Below are positions 10,800 through 21,092 of a stretch of DNA of 64,000 nt, piece after piece. The notes beneath the pieces are model-generated. The model saw only the letters and a program-made list of their open reading frames with translations. It did no database searches and was not told the DNA's origin. Position 1 is the first letter of the stretch. The number at the start of each line of letters is the position of its first letter. Made by a program: the position numbers and the translations under genes. The DNA is from Nymphaea colorata (Eukaryota > Streptophyta > Magnoliopsida > Nymphaeales > Nymphaeaceae): contig NC_045138.2 of NCBI RefSeq assembly GCF_008831285.2, positions 35,455,115 through 35,519,114 of the forward strand. The letters run 5' to 3'.

Positions 10800-12162
10800 A
10801 TTGATGAAAATAAAAAGATGAAGGCCCCAAAGGAATTTGCTCTACACACCATTCTAGGCATAAAGTATGTATATATATATCTTTGCAGTTTCTTGGTAGT
10901 TTTTACCTACATTTCGCTCAACTGCAGCATGCACGATTTACTCTTTGTTTTCGCGTCACGAAATTAGAAAGCGGAGAAGAGCGAAAGAGAATGAAGCATG
11001 TTCGTAGTGGGAACCACAAGTCCCTTCAGTACTTACAGCCGCATGAATATATAAAAACATAATGAAAATGAAAATCATGCATGATGGCTATACGTTACTT
11101 TTCTCTCTCTCACACACACACACAGATAAATCTCATCAAAATGGACGTGCTTCACCAGCATATTATTTTTATTTTTATGACGGAGGTGAGTCTTGACCAT
11201 GAGAACCATGCTAACATGGGAAAGGCTAGACGATAGAATGACGAGGAGTTGGAATTTGACCCCACAAAATAACAGCTTGACTCAACTATCTGTTCACCAT
11301 ATATTCTAGCAGTTTACGGTCGGTACAAATGTGGCTCGCTCTTGAGGTATCCTAATTCTCTCCGCCATCCTAATTCTCTCCGCCCCCATCTACAGATGCT
11401 TGCTTTTGAGTGAAAAAAAAAAAAAAAAACTAAAGAATAAACGTTTTGACATCCAATGTAATTCATGTTTATTCGTTATACGCTTGCTTGAAGGCCCATA
11501 TCTTTTAGCATGCAACTGTTTACTAGTAATTAATATGTGGGTAGGTAACTATATACGTATAAATGAATTTTTGGGTGTTAACAAACGGTTAGTTAGTATC
11601 TTGTCTATATATATCATTGGGTTAAACCGATCCATCACGACGTCCTCTGCGAGCAAAGCTCCTCCATGCTTGTTCAAATTTACCAAATCTCAGCCCTGCT
11701 GATCGGAATGTTTAACCAGCGAGCCGAGCTTGACCTCATCCACCTCGAGTTCGGCTCGAGTCTCATGTTAAACAACTCGAGCTCGATGCATGAGAATTAC
11801 TCATTGGCAATCGTTTAACATTTTCTTATTTCTTGGCTTTGAAATTTAAGAAGAAAAACGAGGTGCAGAGCAAAGCCCGTCATTTTTTGCATTATGGTCC
11901 TTGGGTCTCACTTTGGACTAACAAAGTGTTAACATTTGAGTTAAATGGGTTAAATGAGTTAAGCAAGTTCAATGCTATATCATCCAGTCAAGGTTGAGTC
12001 TACTTTATAAACCTCGACTGCCAAGATTTTTAAGTCCTGTCAAGCTCAAGCTGGCTCGATCTCTAATCTCCATTTCTATAGGACATCAAGCGCCTTAGCC
12101 ATCCCTAAAACACAGTATTAACATTTGACCAAATGAAAACTGTCCGATACCTAAGCATGGAT

Positions 12163-12188
12163 GGGGGGGGGGGGTGGGGGGGGGGCGG
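12163..12188 (+). repeat. G-rich tract (G12 T G10 C G2)
   Basis: Nearly uninterrupted guanines, able in principle to form a G-quadruplex on the plus strand. Such runs are also prone to sequencing error, so the exact length is uncertain. Confidence 0.8.
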
Positions 12189-13493
12189 CTTTTGACCCTT
12201 ATCTTGAGAAGAAAACGAGAAAGATGTTGACGTTTGGTGTGGGTGGGGTCTGTATCCCATCCACACTTGCACGCAAGCTATCACCACAAGTCCGCTTCCG
12301 TTAGTCGTCCTTCACCCAACAGTCAAATTTTACACTTGGACGCCGGAAAACAGTAAAGATCTCTTGTGATTATTTTATCAAACAATTGGCGTGCAGACCT
12401 AAAAGTTACATTTTATGTAAAATTAATCTGCAGCATCTGCCAAATAATGCCCAATAGAACTGCCACCACAGACATATGGAGGAGGAAAAGGTGTGTGAAG
12501 CGTCTCCGGTCTCCCTCATTCCCTAAACGAAGGAGAACACGGGACGGCTGAATTAAAGTTGAAGCTTTCTGAACGTACAAATTAATTTGAAGAACAGAAA
12601 CAATCAAATCTGGATTTGCACTTCCACTCTCATCCTTGTTTACAAGGAAAAACGAAAAAAAAAAGGAGGAACAGTTGTATGAGGTTACAAGTAAGGTAAA
12701 TGGAAAAAGAAGAGCATTCGAATAAAGAGAAAGGTATAAAAGTAGTAACGAAGAATGTCAAGCCATAATAAAAGGAGAAAGAATTGTGTTCAGGTTGTCT
12801 AACTTGTTCCAATCCCTTCGGATCAGACCTATAACCTGCCATTACCTGAACAAAAAGAACAGACAGATTTGATCTTCTCTCTCTCTCAGCATCCAACGCG
12901 GATAAAGAATGGAAGCTGCACATCAGAATATTCATTGGGGATGAGGACTAAGCCCACGAACAGCTTATTAATTTTTCAAGACAAGATATTGCATAAGAGT
13001 GCATGCCCATGCCCATGAGAGTTCAATCTCGAGGTTCAATGTCACGGTGCCATAGCTTTAAGAAATATTATTTGGATCCAGTTAATTATTCAACCCAATT
13101 GACTTAAAGGTACGCACTTCTTCGACTAATTAAACTCTCGGAAGTTTACATGATATCATCTCTTAAAGCAGGATGATCACCATTATTGGACAAGGATGGG
13201 AAGTTTAAGACCTTTTGTAAAACCAAAACGGACATTTTATGTCGAAGCTCTATCTTGGTGGCACTCTGATATGTCTTAGTGGTCAGGGCTTACTCTCAAC
13301 ACAAAGGAAAAAACATAAAAAAACAAAAAAAACAAACAAACAAAATTGGCTACAATGTAGAATGCTTGAGGGATTTTGTCATTTTTATGGAAAGAATATA
13401 TATTCCCCATGGTATTCGGGTCAAAGCATATTACTACACCAGAAAAATTGCAACTCTTGAGAAAGTATTAAAGTGCATTGGTTACAGGTTCAC

Positions 13494-13496
<3 letters not shown>

Positions 13497-13535
<39 letters not shown>
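13497..13535 (+). repeat. TC microsatellite
   Basis: About 19 uninterrupted TC units in intergenic DNA. No gene model lies next to it. Confidence 0.9.
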
Positions 13536-13537
<2 letters not shown>

Positions 13538-14110
13538 CATAGATTAGCTTTTCATTTTCAAAAACTTATGTCTATGTTTATCATTACAAAAAAGTTAAAC
13601 ACCAAAAGACACACCTGCCATTTTGTCTGCTCTCTGTCCCTCTCTTCAGGTGTGTGTTTGTTTATTTATTTATTTACTTAGTCGGCTATTATATATGGAC
13701 ATTCGTCTGATTTTTCCCATTATGCGGTATCAGCTCGCCCAAATTTAATAGATTCGAAACAAAAATGGATGTATAAACTGCATGCTATGGCCTCAATTTC
13801 CCGTCGATATCAAATTCATCATTTTAAAAATCTCATAAAATTCTATGTCCCATACATGCATCAGCATCGTCATCGAATTTCAATGAAAAGAGCTGAACGA
13901 ACTAGGAAAGTTAAACAAAAATATTGCCCAATTTCCAGTGCATTAGAAAGAAACGTTGGCTGCACTTGTTAATGTCAAATGGGTCAAGAACTTGTTAATT
14001 AGAAGTAAACATCACCTCTGCTAATGCAGAGGCGGCAACGTGCGTAGTAGTAATCGGTCGCTAGCTACTTGGGCACCCAAACGGTTGCAGAGAAGTTGAG
14101 GAAGGAAGAG

Positions 14111-14136
14111 TTTTTTTTTTTTTTTTTTTTTTTTTT
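14111..14136 (+). repeat. Poly(T) run of 26
   Basis: An uninterrupted T run. On the minus strand it would look like the A-tail of a retroposed element, but nothing recognisable precedes it. Confidence 0.85.
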
Positions 14137-15162
14137 GGCAATTAATGGCGAGTCGCGATCACGCGAACAGGACGTCGGGACCTCCTTTCGCCATCTTCTC
14201 CATAACTACCTCACATGGGGGTTATGATAGAGGCGTTAATTTCCAGTACCGCATCTGCAATTTCAGCCAGTAATGGCGTTAAATTTAATGCTCCAACTGT
14301 AAACCTGCCGCCCTAAAGACGCCGGGAAGCAGCTCTCTCATATCGTGAACAGAGACGTTCACCATCCCAGATGTCCACTATGGCCTCATTCAGCCTCACC
14401 CATCTTCGTTCCTCGTTCTTACTTCTTACCTCATATCCTCTCCACAATTTGTTACAGATAGACTATCAATGTTCTTCAATCCACCCCAGTGACGCCTTGC
14501 CTTCAACGTCAAGATGCCGGCTCCAGCGCACAATAAAGCCTAGTACTGGTATTTGATGCTCCATAACTATTACCCATTAGAAGCTGTGTCTCCATTCATC
14601 AACATACCCATAATCGTGGACGCTGTTGTATATTACCCAGGTACGATCATGATCAGCATGAACAAGAAGCGTCTGAAAATATACGAATGTTGCGGTATGA
14701 CATTCCATTCTTAAAAGTTAAAACTATGCAATCCAAAAGCTTGATTCAAGTAACTACGTTAGGTCAGGTCCTCGAAATTCGGTCACTTGATTGAATGATT
14801 TTCTGGCGCATGTTAGAGTACCAAGAGATTTTCATATCACCTAATGGTAGAAGGTACTGTTCCTTTGCACTGCGACGTCGTAAGCTTTTTCAATTTGGCA
14901 GTCCACCAGAAGCAACAGCATGACCAACCTGGTGGACGCCCGCCTTATTTACTTCATCTGCTTTAACAAACTGACATAACCGCTGCTAAACATCGTCTGA
15001 AAGTGAACGTACTAATAAATAAATAACAAGCTCTTATTACACGGGGAGTACGGTAAGAGAGGAAGGAAACGCGGAAGAAAAAAAAAAAGAGAGCAAAATG
15101 AAGTGGTCGAATCTCTCTGTCCACGAATGGAGATGACGAGTTGCTCTGTTCACGATATCCAC

Positions 15163-16685
15163 TCAGAATATGGCGATGGTGGCACTTGTCACGAACATAG
15201 TGGACAGCAAAAACGACGGTCTGAAGCCGAAGCGTCTGATGCTGTTGCCTTTGGCGGAAGAAACTCCGGTGATCGGTTCGGATGCCTCCGGGGCTGAAGT
15301 TGGGCTACCTGTACCTGCTTTTCAGAGTATTTGTCATGTTTCCTCGCTTACTACTACGAGGACACAACACCGCGGGCACAAGACAACCAACTATGGAAGA
15401 TCTGATAGGTAAAAAGTAATTTTGACTCTTCATTTACAGAATGAAGACCATTCGGGCACTAGGGGTCAGATCTCATAAATGGTAGTTGTATCTCATAAAT
15501 AGTGGTTGTGCTATCGATCGACCATGCCTTAAGTGGTCAAGATCTTTGAGCGAGTCTTTGGCAAAATAATCTAGGCTTTTTTAACCAAAATAGGCCTTTA
15601 ATCCTTTTCATGACAAATCCTTTATCGAAAACCCTTTTCTTTTGGAATGGTCCAGAGTTATGATTTTCTCATCTCTCTCCAGTCGTTTAGGCAAACATAA
15701 TTCTATAGGCTATAAAAATTGAAACGAGATCACATGCTCTTGTTTCCCAAATCAGATTCTATATGCCAAATCCAAGACCCTTGCGCACCGTCCCTTACAC
15801 ACGAGGAACGTGTGTTTTACATTGACATTGATTCTTGAGGTTTGAGAATTGGAGATTGCAGATCCATATAAACTGATTTCTAGAAACACAATCCCATTAT
15901 GCTAAATCTTGCTGTTCGAAGATTCACCGATCTGATTATTTGGTTAGCAGCAATTCCCAATCAATTCCCTAAAAAACCCGCTGGTTGAATATCTTACGAT
16001 GCATTTACATTTGGATTTTTCTGCTGATCATTAATTTTTTTTGGATATTTTAGAACCTTGCGGGAACATTTAAAGAAAAAGGGAACAACAGGCCAAAGGG
16101 TGAACGCTCATAATTAAAATTCTTGGACTTCTTAGAAATTTAAGGAAGCTCCTCAAAAAAACAAAAAGAGAGAAAACTCTTAAAACAAGAAAGGAAAAAG
16201 TAAAAAATTATGGCTCAGATTGATCCTGTGATAAAACGAAAACGAAAGCTTCCAAATTAAGTGGAGAGAGAGAGAGAGAGAGAGTTACCTGAGCAGTAGC
16301 CGGGAGGGAGAGCGGGGGCTTTGCAGGCGCCCGCTAGACCTAGTGCCCTCTTGCGATCGATGGAGATGCCCGGAGGATCAGGGGCGCCTAGAAGCTGGCA
16401 AAGGCAGGCGGGTTCCTTGGTGACGAGGTTCTTGACGCCAGAGCAGCACTCGGAACTGGGGGATGTCAGGTTGCTCCCGGAGCTGATATAATCCAGGCAA
16501 CTGAACGCACTCATGTAAGCGGCATTGCAGTCGGACGAGCCGCCGCCTCCTTCTGGGGAAGGGGAGGGGGATGCCGGTGCTTCTGATGCCATCGGAGCTT
16601 TCCCCGGTGAGGGAGCCTCGGAGGGACCAGCAATAGGCACTCCAACCTCTGCAGCCACAGAAAAGAGTCAGTCCAGCCCTGCTCC

Positions 16686-16717
<32 letters not shown>

Positions 16718-18532
16718 TTACTTGAGCAGTAGCCGGGAGGGAGAGTGGGAGCTTTGCAGGCGCCCGCTAGACCTAGTGCCCTCTTGCGATCGATGGAGAT
16801 GCCCTGGGGGTCAGGGGCGCCTAGAAGCTGGCAAAGGCAGGCGGGTTCCTTGGTGACGAGGTTCTTGACGCCGGAGCAGCACTCGGAACTGGGGGATGTC
16901 AGGTTGCTTCCCGAGGTGATATAGTCCAGGCAACTGACCGCACTCATGTAAGCGGCATTGCAGTCGGACGAGCCGCCGCCTCCTTCTGGGGAAGGGGAGG
17001 GGGATGCCGGTGCTTCTGATGCCATCGGAGCTTTCCCCGGTGAGGGAGCCTTGGAGGGACCAGCAATAGGCACTCCAACCTCTGCAGCCACAGAAAAGAG
17101 TCAGCCAGCCCTGCTCCAGAGGGCGAGAGAGAGAGAGAGAGAGAGTTACTTGAGCAGTAGCCGGGAGGGAGAGTGGGAGCTTTGCAGGCGCCCGCTAGAC
17201 CTAGTGCCCTCTTGCGATCGATGGAGATGCCCTGGGGGTCAGGGGCGCCTAGAAGCTGGCAAAGGCAGGCGGGTTCCTTGGTGACGAGGTTCTTGACGCC
17301 GGAGCAGCACTCGGAACTGGGGGATGTCAGGTTGCTTCCCGAGGTGATATAGTCCAGGCAACTGACCGCACTCATGTAAGCGGCATTGCAGTCGGACGAG
17401 CCGCTGCCTCCTTCTGGGGAAGGGGATGGGGATGCCGGTGCTTCTGATGCCATCGGAGCTTTCCCACCACTTTTTGCCGGTGCGGGAGCCTCAGAAGGAC
17501 CAGGAATAGGCACTCCGAGCACTGCAGCCACAGAAGAGAGTCAGTACAGCCCTGCTTCAGAGGGGAAAGAGAGGAAAGGAGGGAGGGAGACCTGAACAAA
17601 GCGAAGTTCTAGCTTATGGGTAGCCCGCGCTAACGGACCATGATCGAGTAGGTAGATGCCTTACATCCTGAATAAACTATCCAATTTGTTCAAGACAGAA
17701 CGGAACAGACCGTTTATAAAGACTGCCTATCAAAAAAATGTATACTCTATTAACGACAGAAAATAAATGATAAAATATAAAACCTGCTTTACAAAATTTA
17801 GGGGAAGTTGTTTGTAAACAGTAAGAAATGTCACTCGGATTTTGCATCATTGTTTGAAACAAAAATTATAACATTAATATACTAATATAATACATTTCTT
17901 ACTAGGAAATGAGCACCAGATTGGAGATGTTGTCATTCTAAATGCGCGCGCACGAGGCAAGCGAGCTGAGGTCAACTTTGCTAGTTCCATCCGCATGTTC
18001 AGCCTGTTTTACAAGTTTGAATCTGGGAAAGGCTTTACCAGCCAGCTGAAGTCACTCGACTCAAGGGGTGAAAGATGGGAGAGAGGAAGCAGCTTGAAAT
18101 TCCAGGGGCTAACTCGAGCACTCAACGAGAGAGAGAGAGAGAGAGAAAGAGAAAGAGATTATTACGTGAGCAGGCACTAAGTGGGGGAGCAGAAAACTTG
18201 CAGGCGTGGGGGAGGCCTAATGCCCTCTTGCGGTCGACGGGGATGCCGAGGGAGCCGGAGTTAGCTATCAGCTGGCAGAGGCACACCGGACTGTTGGTGA
18301 TGAGGCCCTCAATGCTGGAGCAGCAGGCGGAACCAGGCGACGTCAGGTTGCTCCCTTCAGAGACGTAGTTGAAGCAGTTCGCGGCGCTGACTAAGGCGCC
18401 CGAGCAATCAACGCCTGAGGAAGGGGCTGGTGAAGGAGACATCATTTGCGCTACGGCAGTTCCGGCCATCATCAGCCCCACGACAGCAGATGAGACTAGC
18501 ACCATCAGAACCCCACACCCTCCCTTCCCCAT
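15163..18532 (-). CDS. GPI-anchored non-specific lipid-transfer (xylogen/LTPG-like) protein with four eight-cysteine domains
   Basis: Coding exons are 18166-18532, 17150-17521, 16722-17081, 16289-16648 and 15163-15314. All junctions are phase 1 with GT/AG ends, giving 536 aa. Exon 1 has a signal peptide (hydrophobic VLMVLVSSAVVGLMM, likely cut after GTAVA) and a complete eight-cysteine motif (C, C, CC, CLC, C, C). Exons 2-4 each add a Pro/Ser/Ala-rich arm, probably an arabinogalactan-type region, and another complete motif. Exons 2 and 3 are identical through that motif. Exon 5 encodes a Ser/Pro stretch, a small-residue site (SSAKGNS) and a hydrophobic tail ending TIAIF-stop, a GPI signal. 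The family carries lipids at the cell surface and normally has one such domain. The alternative is that only some of exons 2-4 are used per transcript. Splicing is inferred, not observed. Confidence 0.78.
16289..17521 (-). repeat. Tandem array of three lipid-transfer exons
   Basis: Three units of about 420-440 bp follow each other. Each has an acceptor (TGGCTGCAG), an arm-plus-eight-cysteine exon (372, 360, 360 nt), a donor (TCAA or TCAG then GTAACT) and a CT run. The spacers that would be introns are 68 bp (17082-17149) and 73 bp (16649-16721). The exon nearest the signal-peptide exon carries a short extra Lys/Ser/Gly insertion. The one nearest the GPI exon has substitutions such as AFSC for AVSC. 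Near-identity implies recent duplication or ongoing gene conversion. Confidence 0.9.
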
Positions 18533-18537
18533 TGCTT

Positions 18538-18546
<9 letters not shown>

Positions 18547-18570
<24 letters not shown>
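18547..18570 (+). repeat. CT run in the LTPG-like 5' leader
   Basis: On the transcribed (minus) strand this is a GA run 15 bases upstream of the start codon, inside the presumed 5' UTR. GA/CT-rich leaders bind BBR/BPC-type factors in plants. A role here is only inferred. Confidence 0.8.
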
Positions 18571-18571
<1 letters not shown>

Positions 18572-18658
18572 GGAGGAACGAAGATGGAGAAATGCGAAGC
18601 GGGTTATATCAATGTTAATTCGGGTGGGTGGGTTGGTTGGTTGGCCGAGGGATCGGTA

Positions 18659-18665
18659 TTAAATA
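18659..18665 (-). promoter_or_regulatory. Possible TATA box of the LTPG-like gene
   Basis: TATTTAA on the minus strand, about 127 bases upstream of the ATG at 18532. This would put the cap site near 18630. A weaker GATATAA lies closer, near 18603-18609. Position and sequence are the only support. Confidence 0.4.
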
Positions 18666-18679
18666 GGAAGGCCTCCCTC

Positions 18680-20400
18680 GTTGGTCATCATCTTCAGCCA
18701 TCACCACCACGTTCGTGCTCTTACCCAACCCTCTGGGGCAACCAGTTATCACCCAAAAAAATGACTTTCCTTCACAACCAGCAGCTTCCGGTATGACCAC
18801 AATGTCTACGATAAAGCAGGGAACTTTCCACTTAGGTTTATTTCTTAGCTCGACAATCGAGAAGAAGTTCTCATGTTTTTAAATTTTTTGATGTATCCCA
18901 CCCTTAACATGGTAATTACGAAACAAAAACCTATTCGTGTTACTGTCCGTAAAGATAAAAGAGCCAGTTAAGGTGGCGTTTTGATAGCGTGAAACGCTTC
19001 ACAAGTTGAAAAAAACACTTCACACTTCTGCTGTACAGAAAGTCGGACCTTTTCAAGAAGAAAGTTGGGACCTTCCAAGTGCCATGTGCTTGATCGCAGC
19101 CTGTTATGGTATAAAAGCCTTTTAACAAAGAAAAAAGGGTGCCCTCAACATTGAATGCCTCTTTAGGTGGGCACTAGGCCTAGTCGACTCAGTTAAAATA
19201 AAAATATATATTTTTAAATATAAAATAATATATAAATCAAACAGATGATTAGCATTTAAGTGAATCAAACCGATGATTAGCATTTATGTGAATCAAACCG
19301 ATGATTAGACTCCTGCCATTGCTCCATTGCTTGCAGTAGCATTTAAGTGAATCAAACGGATGATTCAACTTTTGCCCGCCCACCAGCTATAGTCCTTTGG
19401 GGCAAATGCCCCTTAGGTAACTTGATAACTTGTGACAGAAAATTATTAAGAACTAACATGAAAATTTTAGAAGGATCCACTTTTTTGTCACATACATTAA
19501 CGTGATGCCTTTAGTACTTTTTATAGAGTGTAGCATGTCTCAAATAATTAAATAAAGCAACTTTTCCAATTAACATCAACATGTAAATAATTAATGGACC
19601 CTATATACTTAGTTTTTGTGGTCAAAATAATACGGTTCGGCGTTCTAATTACAATTATTTCAAGCAAAAAGAGACGCTTCCAACGTCAGTGTGAGAAAAA
19701 AGAGTTTCATTCAACTATCCAGTAATCTCAGAATTCTAATGGCACATGGATAGAGCACTAAGTCAAAGCTGCTCACAAGATTAAGATCACATAAATGCAT
19801 TGAAAAACCAAATTCAGAACGAACTTCAGACAAACCAGAAACTATTACTTGACCATTTTACACACCTTTGTACATAGCCATCGCACTTGGGTCGTGATAA
19901 ATTAGAAAAAATAATTATGAAAAACCAGGAAGATGTACAGCAAACGTGCGTGTGCAATACAAATTTTAAAATATTGAGCATGGGTTCATAAATATGTTTA
20001 GACTTCTGAATGCTTTTTGTGGATTTTTATACAAGTAGAAGATCACATGATCGTCAGCAAGCAACAAAGGCCTGCACTGTGAGAATGCAGTTTGAATCCA
20101 CATGAATAACCACCTTGCAGAAAAATAGAACTTGCTGGTCTAATGGCATAGAAAACTATGGTCATTATTTTACTTCGAAAAAATTGCTACATGAGCTTGT
20201 GCACAAAAACCCTCCATGGCAGAACAGTCTTGCCTCAAAGAAATGGTAAAATTCCTGCACCTGCAGGCACTTCATTCAAATTAATAAGCAATTCTAAAAA
20301 AGCATCGAAGAAACATCTCTGTAAACTAAAATTGTGCTCTCGCCTTCAAGATAAAAAAAGAACAGCTGCTGCCTGAATTAGCTGCATGTGACCTCACAAC
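18680..20400. other. Intergenic region between TOM40 and the LTPG-like gene
   Basis: AT-rich, with a short 28-bp-period repeat at 19235-19310 and an isolated further copy near 19341. Part of 20395-20518 is probably the 3' UTR of TOM40. No coding block was recognised. Confidence 0.5.
19235..19374. repeat. 28-bp tandem repeat plus one displaced copy
   Basis: AATCAAAC(A/C)GATGATTAGC starts at 19235, 19263 and 19291. A fourth copy of the unit, GCATTTAAGTGAATCAAACG and onward, begins near 19338 after unrelated bases. The purpose is unknown. Confidence 0.7.
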
Positions 20401-20518
20401 GATCAATCAGAGAAGGAACCGATAACACCTTTGAAACATTCAAGACCACAAACTAAAATAGCGCCTAACAAGAAGATTGCCCCCATTTGCAAGCATGGCA
20501 AAATTTCCAAATTGCTGT

Positions 20519-21047
20519 CTAGATTTCCCCCACTGTCATGCCAAATCCAAACTTGTAGTCTTTCTTCCAATGATCAATCTGAAGGTCAAAAGTAAGCAGA
20601 ATTACATGCAGAAATATTATAAAAGACCATTATAATGCTTATATGGTTAAGCCTCACCTCAGCTGAGAGAATAAAATTGACACCCATGTTCAACCTCTCT
20701 TCTAGGAAGGCAGCAACGCATCCATTAGAATCAAGCTTCCCCCGTAGACGACACTGTCAAGCACTCAAGATGCAAATATCCCAATTTATTCAGAAGAAAA
20801 AGAACAAAACGAGCATTTACAGGGACATGGCCAGTTGATCGGAATCATCAACAAAATGAGAATACTCACTGCAAGGCGAAGCTTATACTTCGCCATAAAA
20901 AAGAAAAACAAAAAAAAAAAAAAACTGAAAATGTGCACACATGCACCCCACGTGTAGCAACTAACATTGTCAAAGCAACCAAGACATCAAGCTTTCAGCA
21001 AAGCAAAACATCCTACAACCCACAGGCATCCACCTCCACACATTTGT

Positions 21048-21092
<45 letters not shown>

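Larger units (their letters stand above)
10800..15000. other. Intergenic region with simple repeats, no gene recognised
   Basis: Contains a G-rich tract (12163-12188), a TC microsatellite (13497-13535), a 26-base T run (14111-14136) and, near 11690-12060, repeated GCTCGAG-type words of the kind seen in degenerate plant interspersed repeats. The open frames here are short, unconnected by splice signals and without motifs. Confidence 0.55.

Noticed and set aside
15170-15412. Plus-strand open frame as a gene
   Set aside because: It is antisense to the GPI-signal exon, which fits splice phase and family features. The plus-strand protein shows no motif.
16378-17091. A single 237-codon unspliced lipid-transfer frame
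   Set aside because: It reads through a donor, a CT run and an acceptor into another frame of the next unit. The spliced, phase-consistent model explains the sequence better.
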